Of a stretch of 64,000 nucleotides of DNA, positions 1-12,105 are shown piece after piece. Under the pieces are notes generated by a model. It searched no databases and was not told the DNA's origin. It saw only the letters and a program-made list of their open reading frames with translations. The position numbers were made by a program, and so were the translations under genes. This stretch comes from Linanthus parryae (taxonomy: Eukaryota > Streptophyta > Magnoliopsida > Ericales > Polemoniaceae), in contig JALGPY010000002.1 of NCBI GenBank assembly GCA_023055425.1, positions 156,127,345 to 156,191,344 on the forward strand, given 5' to 3'. How positions within the stretch are numbered: position 1 is the first letter of the stretch; each line of letters opens with the position of its first letter.

Positions 1-132
1 TGCTATCTCGGCAGATTGGCTTTGGATCGCATGAGATCGCATATTATGGCTGCTATCTCGGCAGATAGGCTTTTTGCTGTAAATAAGCATAGAAGTAAAA
101 TGATAAGAGACGACTAAGGTAATAAAATTCTT

Positions 133-238
133 CTCATATGGGAGAATTCTTTTATTAAAAGCACCCTCATATGGGAGAGGAAAGATTACAAGTCCCTCAT
201 ATGGGAGAGGCAAGATTACAAGTTCCTCATATGGGAGA
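133..238 (-). repeat. four copies of CTCATATGGGAGA, three with a 30-bp period
   Basis: The 13-mer occurs at 133-145, 166-178, 196-208 and 226-238. The last three are spaced exactly 30 bp and share the following AAGATTACAAGT segment. They lie in the 3' untranslated tail of the Tat-like element, between the integrase stop at 320 and the missing 3' LTR. A second short duplication, TGCTATCTCGGCAGA, sits at 1-15 and 51-65. Confidence 0.8.
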
Positions 239-319
239 AACAACGCATGAATTTATCAGAGTACTAGACATACATTTCAATAGACATTTGAATCCAATGT
301 ATGTAAAGAGAGAGAGAGG

Positions 320-2599
320 TTAAGGATAATACTTTTTAATCCAGCGCATATTGATCGGACTTGGGGTTGTGGGGGTCCCATGAAGCCTCTGTATTGTGCA
401 GTAACCACTGTCAAAGACTTCTTTAACTTCAAACGGTCCTTCCCAGTTAGCTGCGAATTTTGGATGGGCTGCCTCCCGCATGCAATGATCCGAAGCGCGC
501 AAGACCAAGTCCCCGACCGCGAAATCTCGATGTTGGACTGTTTTGTTCTATGCACGAGCGATCCTCTCCTTGTATCTCTTGTTAGCCCGCTTAGCTTGCT
601 CTCGCTTCTCCTCCAATAAGATCAAGTCGTGGTAACGTTGATTGTCATATAATCCATGAAAGGCCAATCTCGCATAATTGACTTTCACTTCCGCCAGTAC
701 AACAGCTTCAGCTCCATAGCATAGAAGGAACGGGGAGACTCCTGTGGGAGTCCTCGGCGAAGTTCGATATGCCCATAATGCTATGTTCAAATAATTGGCC
801 CATTTCTTGTGATCGTCTGCAACCATCTTGCTCAGAATTCTCAGCAATGTCTTGTTGGTTGCTTCTGCTTGACCATTCCCTTTCGGATAATAAGGAGTGG
901 AACAGACCTGCCTTATGTTGTACTCTGCTAGTTTTGCGGCCACTTGACGATTTACAAAGGGTGTGCCATTATCCGAAAGAATCGTATTGGGGATTCCAAA
1001 CCTGTATATGATGTTTTCTTGAACGAAATTGACCACCGCGAACGCATTAGCTGTCTTGAGAGTTATTGCCTCCACCCACTTAGTAAAAAACTCGGTCGCG
1101 GTCAGGATAAACTGGTTCCCATGTGAGGCCAGTCGAATGGGGCCGACGAAATCTAGAGCCCAAGTGTGGAATGGCCATGGCGTCCCCAACGCGTGTAGGT
1201 CTACGGCAGGGGCATGTACGAGGTTGCCCTTAAATTGACATTCCTGGCATCTCTTTAATTTGGTGCGGCAATCTACCTCCATTGTGGGCCAAAAATAACC
1301 AACTGCGAGGAGCTGTCTGCATAACTTCGCGTCCCCTTGATGCTCTACTTGGTGAGATAGATCCATCACCTCTTGCACTTCTTTGCTATCTAGGCATCGA
1401 AGTAGATTACCCTCATGACCCCTTCGCCAGAGTATGTTTTCCTGCACCATATATCGAGCCGCCTTTCTTTTCAGTTTCTCGGCTTGTTTTCTTTGCTCAG
1501 GCTCGATTCCTTCTGTGAGAAAATCGAAGAGTGGCTTTCTCCAGTCCGTGTCATCATCAACCAAAGTGATTGTTAGAGAATCCTTAATCAATGCGTAGCT
1601 TTCACAATTCCCTTGAATTATCGCAGCAGCCGTTGACATGTCCGGCCAATGAATCCTATATCTTCGGGCTTTTCGATAGATCGACACTTCACATTCTTCG
1701 CAAGTGTGCTGGTGTATCTTTTCCAATAACGCTTGCCCCTCCTGCTGCGAGACGCATCGCATGAGTATTCCTCCTGGACCTTTGTAGTAGAGGGCGTTAT
1801 CATGTATGTAGTATCCCTTAGTGGATGCCCAATTCTCTTTGCTCGTTCCCTCAGAAATTGCATGCAATATCGGTTTTCTCCAGTCTTCGTCATCCATGAA
1901 CTCATCCTCGCATATGTCCTCCGTCAATGCCGGTGTCATTCGAACTTCAATCGAGATTCTCGCAGGGAATTTGTCTGTACTCACTTTAGATCCCAGAGTG
2001 GCTAAAGCATCAGCATGCCGATTATCAGCTCTAGGCGTGTTCTTGTACCTAACATCGCAGAATTGTTGTACCAGCTTCTGCACCAAAGTCCGATAGGGTA
2101 ACAGATTTACCTCTTTCAATCCGTACTCACCTGAAGCTTGTTTGACGATTAATTTAGAATCCCCCATAACCGTCAGATTTCTTACTTCCAGTGCCCTGGC
2201 TGCACGGAGACCTGCGATGAGAGCCTCATACTCTGCTTCATTGTTGGTTACCGGGAAATCAAGTTTCGTGGACATTTTGATGACCTCCCCGTCTGGTTTA
2301 GTCAAAACGAATCCAATTCCTCCACCTCTCCTTGTTGACGATCCATCAAAATGAAGCGTCCAGTAAGGTAACTCGACTGCATAGATCTCGGGTCCTTCCA
2401 GTTCCTCCTCGATCATGGGCTCATAGCTGTTATCTGGGAACTGTGCCAGAAGATTTGCCACTGCTTGCGATTTGATTGCTCGTGGTCGAACACACGTGAT
2501 ATCATATTGTGAAATGGTCATATACCATTTTGCCAATCTTCCGCAGGGAGAGGTGTGAGTCAAGAGATACCGTATGGGGTCGCTCTTTGTAACCACCAC
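320..2599 (-). pseudogene. gypsy pol: second RNase H plus integrase, interrupted by one stop
   Basis: Catalyses cDNA integration; the extra RNase H domain is typical of Tat elements. Reading from 2599, residues ~80-205 form an RNase H fold with acidic residues at D85 (HFDGS), E123 (NEAEYEA), D146 (GDSKL) and a late D/H cluster (ADNRHADALA). Two related modules follow, ~239-340 and ~352-455, each starting DWRKP. The second carries the H416/H420/C451/C454 zinc-binding pattern of integrase. The core D,D-35-E triad is D483 (LDFVG), D543 (SDNGTPF) and E579 (GQAEATN). TAG at 548-550 separates the integrase C-terminus, which continues in the same frame to 320 and ends MRWIKKYYP. Upstream, the frame shifts relative to the RT segment at ~2600. 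Confidence 0.9.
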
Positions 2600-2603
2600 A
2601 ACT

Positions 2604-3911
2604 TTAGTGTTTTAACTTTTCTATTACGAAGAATAAGGCAAGACAATCGCGTTCGATATCTGTGTACCTTGATTCAGCTGGTTGCACTATGCGAGAAATA
2701 TTATAAATCGGCCTTTCTTTCCCTTCATGTTCTTGAGCCAAAAGCGCCCCTATAGACTTCTTTTTCGACGTCAGATACAACAAAAGCGGCGATCCAAGCT
2801 GCGGTGCAATCATTACCCTTGGCGATGTCAGCAGGTCCTTTAGCCTCCCGAATGCGGCCTCATGTTCCTCTGTCCAATTATACACAACATTCTTCTTGAG
2901 GAGATCGCTGAAGCAGAAGGTTATTTCTACGATTGCTGGGATGAATCTCCGCAGGTAAGATAATTTCCCCAGGAACGTCTTCAGAGTGCTTTGATTGTGT
3001 GGCGCCGTCATGCTTGTGATAGCCGATACCTTCGCGGGGTCAGGCTCGATGCCCTGGCGATGTATTACGCATCCCAAGAACTTCCCTGAAGTCACTCCGA
3101 ATGCACACTTCATGGGATTCATCTTTAGCTGGAAACTTCTGCATCTTTCAAATACTTTCCGCATGTCCCCCAAATGGTCCGCTTCCTCTTTGGACTTAAC
3201 AACCAAGTCATCAACATAGAACTCCACTTCCTGGTGCATCATGTCGTGAAATAGAGCCATCATTGCTCGCTGATAAGTCGCGCCCGCGTTCTTGAGCCCA
3301 AATGGCATCACCGTGTAATTAAAGACTCCCACCGGCATGATGAACGCGGTTTTCCGTGCATCTTCAGGGTCCATTTTGATCTGGTTGTACCCACTGAAAC
3401 CATCCATGAAGCTGAACATCCGATGACCCGCAATAGAATCGATGAGGAGATCAATGTTGGGTAACGGAAAATCTTCCTTGGGGCAGAAGCGGTTGAGATC
3501 TCTGAAGTGTACACAAATGCGAAGCTGCCCATTCTTCTTTACCACAGGCACAATATTGGCCAACCAGGTGGGATGATGATTCGGCTCGATGAACCTAGCA
3601 GTCAACAGCTTGACAATTTCTTGCTTGATTTTTACATTTATCTCCGGCCTGAAGCTTCTCGTACTTTGCTTTACTGGTTTAGATCCTGGGATAACATCTA
3701 ACCTGTGCATATTGATGCTCGTGTCCAAACCAGGCATTTCATGGTATTCCCAATCAAACACATCTTTGTATTCAGTCAGCAGCTGCAGCAATCTTGCTTC
3801 TTCATCGCTTGTAAGCTCTGCACACAGAAAGACGGGCCTCTTCTTTTCTTCGCCTGGGCTCAGGAACACTTCCTTCAGCTCGTGCTTCTGGGGCTTCGGC
3901 TTATCCTCCAT
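2604..3911 (-). pseudogene. gypsy pol: reverse transcriptase and first RNase H
   Basis: RNA-dependent DNA polymerase of the Tat-like element. Residues ~85-300 cover the RT fold: RFIEPNHHPTWLANIVPV, the first catalytic Asp at D170 (FMDGFSGYNQI), VMPFGLKNAGATYQ, and the catalytic YVDD at 232-235 followed by LVVKSK. From ~345 the protein enters the first RNase H domain (LLLYLTSKKKSIGALL). It stops at ~2604, where the rest of that domain is lost or frameshifted into the next segment. The start methionine listed is simply the first Met; in the intact element the frame would continue from the protease region, which is one frame away. Confidence 0.9.
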
Positions 3912-3933
3912 GCATTCAGGTGCTTCTTTCAGC

Positions 3934-5238
3934 TTATCCTCTAAAGCCTCTGATTTTGGTTTGTCTACCTCCGTGACACGCTCGATTTGATTTATTTGCC
4001 CAGGGATATCCCCATGCTCGAATGGGGGTACCCCCGCGCACCTTCATATGCGGTAGCATTTTTTTTCCATTGGAGTAGAAGCTTTCTATCTCTTTGCCTG
4101 CGAGATCATGTTTTACCACTCTTTTCAAAGTGTACACGTTCTTTCTTTGATAGGCGACCGGTGGTACCTCTTCGCGTGCGGACAACTTTTCCTTAGAATC
4201 CTCCCTTGTCACCATCACTTCTGCTGGCGATTGATCCTTGATGTCTTCCCATCGCGGCAAAGGAGTCGGATTAAACGGCCCTAGAATTTGCTCGTTCGCC
4301 ATCTCGGTAAACCACACTGCTTCAGTGAGGTGCGCCTCATTTAGATTGAAGGGGTTTACCGAAGCCGGTATCTCCACTATTCTGTCGTTCCAGATGGCCT
4401 TCATCACTTGGTGAGCTGTGGAGGGGACTGGGTCGAAACGATGAATCCAAGCTCGCCCTATGATCATGTGATACGTAGTATTCGCATCAATGACGTAGAA
4501 TTTGGCTGAACATTTGATTTTTCCTATCTGGACGCCCAGACAAATCCATCATATCGTCATCCTGGAATCACTCCCAAATCCCATCAGCGGGGATGGACGT
4601 CTGACAATCTTCTTCTCCGGGATTCCTGCCAACTTTAAAGTGTTGAGCGAGACCACGTTGACGGCTGCTCCTCCATCAAAAAATTCCCTCTTGAATTCGA
4701 CATCATTAATCACCGCCGTTACGTACAAAGGCTTCTGGTGGCTCAAGTCCGTCTTCTTCTCACTTGCGGAGAAGGTCATAACCTTTTCCGTAGAGTGAGA
4801 CGCCCTAAAAACTTTCCCATTGGAGACCACGATTTCTTCCTCGAAGTCTTCTTCTACCCTTAGAATCGCCTTTGTCATTTCTTTCCGGCACTTCTCCGAA
4901 AAGTTCATTTCGTCGAAGAACTTGCTGAACCCGTGCGACCCCTTCATTCGATCGGCACGCTCGTCCTCCGTGTCTATACTGTAGTCCTCATTGTTGTGAA
5001 TTTCAGCAATGATAGGCAAGCCGTATTCCGCAATCTCTTCAAGATCCATAATCGCAATCATGGCTATTTCTTTGCCTTTCGGCTCTTGCTCCGCGTGAGC
5101 TGGCAGCGGATTGTTTCGCACATCCTGTCTCTGGTCGCTAACAATCAACTCGCCCTCCTTCATTTTTCGGCTCACCATGTGCCTGAGTTTCTTGCAGTCA
5201 GCTGTGGGGTGCATAATTTTCCGTGGCACTCGCACCAC
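3934..5238 (-). pseudogene. gypsy aspartic protease and protease-RT linker
   Basis: The segment starts in the gag C-terminus with a degenerate Cys/His cluster around residues 1-30 (MHPTADCKKLRHM), followed by an acidic linker. A retropepsin-like domain begins near residue 165 (PLYVTAVINDVEF). The active site reads FFDGGAAVNVV, so the usual D-S/T-G is D-G-G, as in many plant gypsy proteases. The flap and second half (MIIGRAWIHRF) continue in the same frame after a single TGA at 4549-4551. The tail to 3934 is linker towards RT. Frames differ from gag on one side and RT on the other, so at least two indels separate it from its neighbours. Confidence 0.8.
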
Positions 5239-5330
5239 TTCGGGTCCCTCATCATCTCCTTAGAGGGTATCTTTCAAGCGGAGGCAAGATTCCATCTTTA
5301 CGCCACTGTTTGCACAAGTCAACACTTACT

Positions 5331-6644
5331 CTATCGAGCATGGTAGGGCGGCGCGTTTGATTTTGTAACCCTGGGTTGCTTGTGCGGCGAAACTGTATTA
5401 ACCTCAGCTTCGCGCCCCCTCTTGTAACTAAACCTTACAATCTTGAAAGTGGTTCCCCCTGAGGTTCGTTCAGGGGCGTGCTTCTTCTTCTGCCTCTCCA
5501 CTATAGGCTCTATGTTTTTCGTGCATTCGATCAACTTTGAAAAGGTAGGAGTTTGTAGGTTGATCAGCATACCTTTGTACTCATCTCGCATGCCTTTTAG
5601 ACATATCTCCACGAGCCTGCCCTCAATCACTTCGTCTCTACACTCCAAGGTCTTGGCCCTGAATTTCTTGATGAAGGTGACTCCATCTTCCTCGCGCTTC
5701 TGATACATACGGGAGAGATGAATCATTGTAACCTTCTCTTCCACCTGGAAGAATTTCGTGTAGAACTTCTGAACCATGTCGTCCCAAGTTTTAACAGATT
5801 CGGCCTCAAACGTTCTATACCATTTGAAGGCCACATTTCCCAAAGATTTGGGGAACTCGCGCATCAGCAACTTGGGATTGGCACCTTATGGTCCCATTAC
5901 ATCGATGAAACGCATGACATGCTCGTGGGCATTCCCGTTGACATCTTCAAACTTGTCCCACTTAGGAGCCTTATACCCAGCGGGGTTAGGCATGAGATAG
6001 ATCTAGCGTGGGATAGGCGGATCGTTATCAACCTTCGGGATAATGGTGTCTGCAAACGGTTGATTGGCCAAGAATGTCTCTATGCGCCGCTGCAGCGACG
6101 TCATACATTCCGGCGCGCTTCCCCCAGCAGCAGGAGGAAGGGTTGTAGCCGGCGGGGACACATATGATGCGGTCGGGCTAGGGGTGTAATTCACGTTGCC
6201 CAGCAGTGCCGGCGGAGGAGGCAAGGGGTATTGTGAAGAGAGGTTGGGTGCCACAGTTGGTGGTTGAGGAATATGTGTGGTAAGGGGCGGTATTTGGGCT
6301 GTTTGTCCCTGAACAGAGGGTAATTGCACCATTGCTGGTGGGGTTTGCGAATTAGGGTTAGGTGGTGTGGGTACCACTCCAGTTCCCTGGGTGGTAGAGG
6401 TTCCCCCACCCTGAGAGACAGCAGTTCCCGATGTAGGATTCGGGGCAAGGGTTCCCAGGATGGCCATTATCCGTTCCATCTGTGCGGATTGAGCCTGAAG
6501 GGCCTTTCCCTGATTTTGGATGGTGGCGTTTAGAGCCTCCAATGTTGGAGTCCCACTGGCGGCCGCAGAAGTGGGACGGGTCTCCTCTCCTGAGGTTGTC
6601 TCCGTGGAGGGCGATCTGTTACTGACGTCGTCTTCGTGAGACAT
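5331..6644 (-). pseudogene. gypsy gag polyprotein with two in-frame stops
   Basis: Capsid/nucleocapsid precursor of the Tat-like element. It starts at 6644 (MSHEDDVSNRS), 20 bp downstream of the PBS, which supports this Met. The N-terminal ~200 residues are Ser/Thr/Pro/Gly-rich with a short coiled stretch (NQGKALQAQSAQMERIMA). The capsid-like core (retrotransposon gag domain) contains NVAFKWYRTFEAESVKTWDDM and FYTKFFQVEEKV. TAG 6003-6005 and TAA 5886-5888 interrupt an otherwise continuous frame from 6644 to 5331. The C-terminus is basic. The zinc-knuckle region falls after the frame break near 5240-5330 and looks degenerate. Confidence 0.85.
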
Positions 6645-6664
6645 GGTTGCTTGCAGTGGTAAGA

Positions 6665-6682
6665 TTCACGTCGGGTTCACCA
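6665..6682 (-). other. primer binding site of the Tat-like element
   Basis: On the minus strand TGGTGAACCCGACGTGAA starts two bases after the LTR terminus (CA at 6685-6686 on that strand). The leading TGG complements a tRNA CCA end. I cannot assign the primer tRNA with confidence; it is not the initiator-Met site used by the copia elements here. Confidence 0.6.
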
Positions 6683-6684
6683 AA

Positions 6685-7283
6685 TGTGTACGAGAGAATA
6701 CTTTAGGGAGGATTCAATGTACACCAAGATCAGAGGATAAGAACACAGGAAGAGTAGAGTTGTGTGTAGGGAGAGAATAAGGCAATAGTAATGTGTGAGA
6801 GAGAGACATAATTTTGGCAGAGCTTTCGCGTATCTCAGGTGATTCGTCCTTGTATGGAAGGGTTAACAATCCTACATATAACAGAGAATGTGACCGTTGT
6901 AGTGGGTTAATGCACCCATTAATGGCGGCTTAATTAGCTTAACCACAATGGCACGTTCGTCCGCGTATATAGGAACCGTTACGCACTTCGTCCGCGTCTA
7001 CCGGAACCGTTATGAGGTTGACCAGGTTTATGGAGCTAGTGCCATAAATCTTTCAAAGCAGTTACTAAAGGTCGCGCGCGGGCTTGGTTGTCGCTCGCGC
7101 GCGACATAACTTACTCTAGCCTCCAAACCACTAAGTCCCTACAAGTCCCGTGTGGCGGTATGCGAGGGCCCTGTCTCGCAGCCCCCACGTGGATCAGCGC
7201 GGGTGGTGATCCAGTGTGTGTGGAGCACAGCTAGGTGTGCTGGATGATCGCCACGTGGCTAAGATCTGTCTTTCTAGAAAGCA
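6685..7283 (-). repeat. 5' LTR of the Tat-like gypsy element (outer end approximate)
   Basis: The inner boundary is clear: TGTGTACGAGAG starts two bases from the PBS. The outer boundary is inferred from the change from GC-rich LTR to AT-rich flank near 7283. Inside are a 32-bp tandem duplication (GTCCGCGTATATAGGAACCG / GTCCGCGTCTACCGGAACCG, ~6958-7015) and a GC-rich inverted repeat GTCGCGCGCG...CGCGCGCGAC (~7071-7105). The partner LTR is outside the window. Confidence 0.6.
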
Positions 7284-8182
7284 CTATGTACAATAGGTAT
7301 TGCATTCAAGCAACTTTTTAACGAGTTTTGCTCTGTTCTGGCAATATTCTAATGTGTTCGGTTTGCTGCATGTATAAACTTATGTCAATATTATGTAAGT
7401 TATAATTATTGACATTAAAATTCGGTAATTGAAAAGCATTTTTTGTTCTCATTTATGTTTATAAATTTGATTTAATTTACTTTTAAAGTTACTATCAATT
7501 ATTTTAATTTTTTGTTGGCACATTTGTAAAGGCTGAAAATAGTATCACTATGATAATGTCAAGTTTATTTTGGTCCAAAAGTGATACTCTAAGGATTACC
7601 TTTTATCACAAAAAAAAAGAAACAACTTACTTTTTTTTCATTTTAATTTTCAGCAGAGAAAAAAAATCATATCCTCAGGTGTTGCTCAGTTGTAGGATCT
7701 GATCAACGTTCATGAATTATAAATCATTGATGCACCATTTAATCTGATTAAAATGGTACAATAATATATATTTTCATCAACATTGTTCACGAACTAGAGA
7801 TGAAACTCCAAGTGGTCACATTCCTCGCAAATTAAACCACCACCTCTAGGTCCCAAGACTGATAGAACTATGATAAGTGATTTCTATGAATGATGATAAT
7901 TTTTTTAACCACGCTTTTACGTGAAATCACCTCAAATATTAAAATAATTATGATAAACGAAACAAAAAAATTAGTGTTCATCTAAATCTACAATTTCACT
8001 TTTTTATGTAAAAAGTTGTAATTTCATGACTCTCTTAGAAACATATTATTTTTCATGTTTTAAACTCTTATTGGCACATTCTTTATTTTTTTCTAAAATG
8101 GGATGAGCTGATTTGCATTTCTAGAATAATGAGCGGATATGCTTTTAAGTTGAGATAGTTGTTATGAAAAATTGGTTAATAT
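7284..8182. other. AT-rich intergenic DNA, no gene seen
   Basis: Both strands are dense in stops. I see no domain similarity, TSD-flanked repeat or splice-site series. Confidence 0.6.
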
Positions 8183-9240
8183 TCTGTATATATTAAATAA
8201 AGAAATGTTGATTTATTATATTTCTAGGAGTTACATATGAGAGAAATTATGAATGTGCATGAATTTTAAAATTGTCTATCACCTAAACTGTATTTAAATG
8301 ATAAATTTTTAATTACAATTAAATAAATATGGAACTGTAATTAAATTATTTTGTACAATCGTTTTTCTCTTTATTCTTTATGAACATAGTCTTGTCAATC
8401 AGTTGTACGTGATCTCTCAGGTTAAATCCACTATCCACATCCCTATCATCATTGAAACTTCGCGAGTAAGATATTGTTAGTTTTTTTTTTCGAATATCTG
8501 CATTTGAGCAGCATAAATCAAACATTTCATACAATAATTTAAGTCATTCTTTTTATGAAAAGGTCATTGGTTTGATTTCTCTTCCTGTTCTTTAGTACAT
8601 CAAACCACGTTGACAGTGAAACAATTTTTGATATTATATTATTATTTTATGTAAAAAATATGGATCACGGTGTGCTTAGTTTCACATTAATGTTTTCCTT
8701 AGTGATTTTAGGGGAATTTCATGTCGTTCAGAGATAAGAAGTATTTCATAAGACATGTTATGCCATTTCACTTTAAAAAAAATGAAAATAATTGTATTTC
8801 AACCATCATAAAGTAACAAATTTTCTTACCTAAAAAAATAAAATAAAAATGCCTAAAAAATATAAGGAAATTAAATGAAAATGTTTTAATAGTTTTCAAA
8901 TATATTTTTCATTATATTGGAAGTGATTTTGTAAGAAATAAGTTTTATAATGTTTTAAATTTAATTTAGCTTTCTTATATGTATACTGGATCATGTTATG
9001 ATTTTCTTTACTTCTCCTCCTGAGATTCAATTAGAGCTCAATTTCAGCAACACAATTGGTACAATAAATTAGCATGCTCTTCTTAGAGCTTTACTTCCCA
9101 GGAATCCTGACCAAAATTGTTGCATTTTTTTATTTTGATTTTACCTAATATACTTAGATACATTTATTCTATTATTATTTTCTTAAAGTGAACAAATTGA
9201 ACTTATGGCAGACCCGCGCATTGCGCTGGGTATCGCCTAG
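8183..9240 (+). mobile_element. Helitron-like non-autonomous element (3' end well supported)
   Basis: The 3' end has the Helitron signature: GC-rich hairpin ACCCGCGCA/TGCGCTGGGT (9212-9231, one bulged base), a short spacer, then CTAG at 9237-9240 followed by T. The proposed 5' end is the TC of TCTGTATATATTAAATAAAG at 8183, which resembles plant Helitron starts but is preceded by T rather than A, so this end is tentative. No Rep/helicase coding is present. Confidence 0.5.
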
Positions 9241-9548
9241 TTATTCCTTAAAAGAATATTGCTCTTTATTTTTAAAGAGAATGAAATGTCTCATTGATAA
9301 GAAAGAAGAAAGGCTATAACCTTAAAAATACAAGGAAATATTGAAAATTCTCCTGAGTTGGAGATAGAGAAAAAGGGGAGCATGTTTATAAAAAACGTGT
9401 GCTGCAAATTTAAAAAGATGACAAGTAATAGAAAAAAAATAGCGATAAAGACTTGAGCCTGTGTTTAGAGGATCAATGACCACCTTGTAATCTGATAGGA
9501 TTTGCACTTTCTTGAGCCTTTCAATTATGAAGTCACAAGTACCAATCT

Positions 9549-11000
9549 TGAAAGTTTGTAGTGTAAGTATAAACACAGGATCAAATACTCTAGAAGGGGG
9601 GTTGAATAGAGTATGGAAACTTTTACTAAAACTTAGTCTTTTGAAAATATTAAGATAAGCCACTGATTGAATCTCAAGACCTTGGAGGAGTTTAGATAAA
9701 AGATAGAAGCTTTCTAAGAACTAGTGAAAGCTTCAAGGCCTTGAGCTGTAAAATCATTCAAGCCTTTGAACAACCTGTTTTGAGCTAGATAGTTTCTATT
9801 AATAAAGAACTATACTGTAAACTAAAGAGCACAAGGATTTACAGAGTTCTCACAATTGGACCTAGTCTTTGCCTGAGGGATCTGATCCCTCCAGGATTTG
9901 GAAAACAATTATTATTAATCACCCATATTTAGCCTTAGATCTCAGGCATAAGTGAACTGCCTTATACCTATACAGCTTGGTTCCCAACCTATCTAGTAAC
10001 AGCTACAATTTGTTGAAACAATAGGAACCTCTTTTTTTTAACTTGAACAACTAAACTTCTAAGTTTATGAGGTTTAAGAAATCAGAATGATAATACAAAT
10101 TAAGTAAAAGTATGAATAACACATAAAAGAAGTAAGTAGTGAAGCTTGGATGTGTTCTTCAGTTTTCTGAAAGATTGATCTCCTTCTATAGCAGTGTTGA
10201 GAGCTTAATTGAGTGAAGAGTTGATTTTATGATACCCACGACAGTAAAACACTCTTCTTTCCTGAATGATAAGTCCTCTCTAAGTCTCCTCTTTTCTTTG
10301 GAATTCAGACTGGATTTTATAACAAACTGCAGTAACTGAATGAGAGATTTTAGGAACTGCCTCCCTACAAATCATCTCCAAAACATGCTTCTATCAACAG
10401 CTATGAATGGATAGCCATTAGAATTTGTTGTGAGGGGTTTGAACAACGAACAACCCTGCAAAAAAATTGATTTCAAGGTCAAACAAAATCCCGAAAATAT
10501 ATCAGCATATTACTAAATGTTTGGCATAACATTTTCTGCAATAAACTAGGCCAAAATTTTGATACCAAGATTAATACTAGATCAGTAATATGTAAAAGAA
10601 AATGGTAAAATTATGATTAATACTTATAGCAAGTCAGTAACCAATCACATTACCACAGATAACATCCTGCAAGAAAGAATCAGTTAAGCGAAATAAGACT
10701 GTACGCAGCTCAAGGCAAATGTCAAGGCCTTAGAGCTCTATGACATTCTTCACAGTTTTAAGCTTATAGATTTCTAATCCTTGATTCATTCAAGTTGTCA
10801 AATCTGTGAGTGTTAGAAACACATAGACATAGTCCAAGAATATTTGTAAGACACATTTAACCAACAACTGATCCAATGCTAAGCTTGCATACACAAGATT
10901 GTTAAACAATACTTAATAAATTTAAATTGCAGACATGGACCTTCAAGGCCTTGGAGCCTTGAAAATATTTTACCACTGTCTTTCATCATCTTCATATAAA
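9549..11000 (-). repeat. degraded LTR related to the Sirevirus-like element's LTR
   Basis: It shares with the LTRs at 12303 and 21560 the start TGAAAGT, the block ATACTCTAGAAGGGGGGTTG, the TGCCTGAGGGAT segment and several TCAAGGCCTTGA palindromes (9731, 10722, 10943), with clear divergence. It is preceded on the left by ACAAGTACCAATCT, a deleted version of the primer-binding-site junction, so it may be the 5' LTR of a truncated minus-strand element rather than a true solo LTR. The right end fades near 11000. Confidence 0.7.
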
Positions 11001-12105
11001 ATTCCACAATTCATACTTCACATCAAGACAGAGAAATTGAATTACCATATCTTACTGCCAAAGCTTTAAGTACCAGGCTTTGGACGCATTCCGGATTTGG
11101 CAAATTAGTCCACCCATTCCATATTTTTTAAGGGATAAACTTCATGTAGCATATGTAAAAACAGTGTCATCGTAACAATGTAACATTGGGTGAATAATTT
11201 CTCCATTACTAATTTCTTTAAGATTCAGAAGGCTGGTATATTCATAAAGCTTATAAAATTTAGAGGTGTATATGGCCGTCATCTAAGACAGTGGTGGGGG
11301 CAGGAATTGAAGGAGCACGGCAGTATGATCTAATAACACAAAACCCGAGTTCTATTAAGAATGATTTATGGATGCGCCATGATGTTTTCTGGTTACAATA
11401 ATATCGCGGTCTTGATGTAATAATTTTATAGCGTATTTGAAACAACAAAGTTACTCTAAGTCTGAGAATTGCAAATATTTCCTATGCCAAAAGTTGCTAT
11501 GTGCACCTCTCAGTGTAGCAACTATAGAAAAGCTTAAGAGTTCTTTGGTGTAATAAGGAAAATAAGGACAAAGTTGCTTAGTCTAATTGATTTCATTTGT
11601 GTCAACCTGTCAGGAAAATTGTGCTGAATAAAAGTTCCATAGGAAATAAATATTGCTTTTATCAAGAAATACTGTCATATATGACATATACTTATGATAC
11701 CAGCAGTTCGTTTTCATTTTTATAATACTGAAGTGGTAGTTCTAAATTTTATTTCTTTTTTCTAATAATTAGGGTAGTTTTTAATTTTATGATTGGATTT
11801 TTCTATCTAATAATTAAAAGATGGTTCAAAAATCGAGGATGGGGTGAAAATTCTGTCCAAGATTTGTTTGAGAGGATTATGCAACCCACAAATTTCCTTC
11901 AAACTGAACACCTAAAAAGTTGAAATAAATGTGTTTTTGACTAACTTTAGGAGTTGTGAAATTCAGTTGTACTAAATAGAACGAGAGCTTACAGTGTGAA
12001 ACCTTCAGTTGTACTAAATAGAACGAGAGCCTATAGTTTGAAACCTTATAAAAGCTTGAAATCATCATCAAGCTTCATTATGCATCCTCCACAACATATG
12101 TTCCA
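11000..12105. other. non-coding interval with one 42-bp tandem duplication
   Basis: No credible coding region. A 42-bp unit (AGTTGTACTAAATAGAACGA...) is repeated at 11963-12004 and 12005-12046 with few differences. Confidence 0.6.

Larger units (their letters stand above)
1..7283 (-). mobile_element. Ty3/gypsy LTR retrotransposon, Tat-like lineage, degraded; 3' end outside the window
   Basis: On the minus strand the order is 5' LTR (6685-~7283), PBS (6665-6682), gag, protease, reverse transcriptase, RNase H, a second RNase H, integrase and a 3' tail running off the left edge. A second RNase H domain between RT-RNase H and integrase is a hallmark of the Tat/Ogre group. Coding capacity is broken by in-frame stops (TAG 6003-6005, TAA 5886-5888, TGA 4549-4551, TAG 548-550) and by frame changes near 5240-5330, 3911-3934 and 2600. 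The 3' LTR lies beyond position 1, so neither age nor TSD can be read. It is a pseudogenised copy, although almost all domains are still recognisable. Confidence 0.9.

Noticed and set aside
133..238. CRISPR-like array (four short repeats)
   Set aside because: A 13-bp core with a mostly repeated spacer inside a plant retrotransposon; no unique spacers or cas genes.
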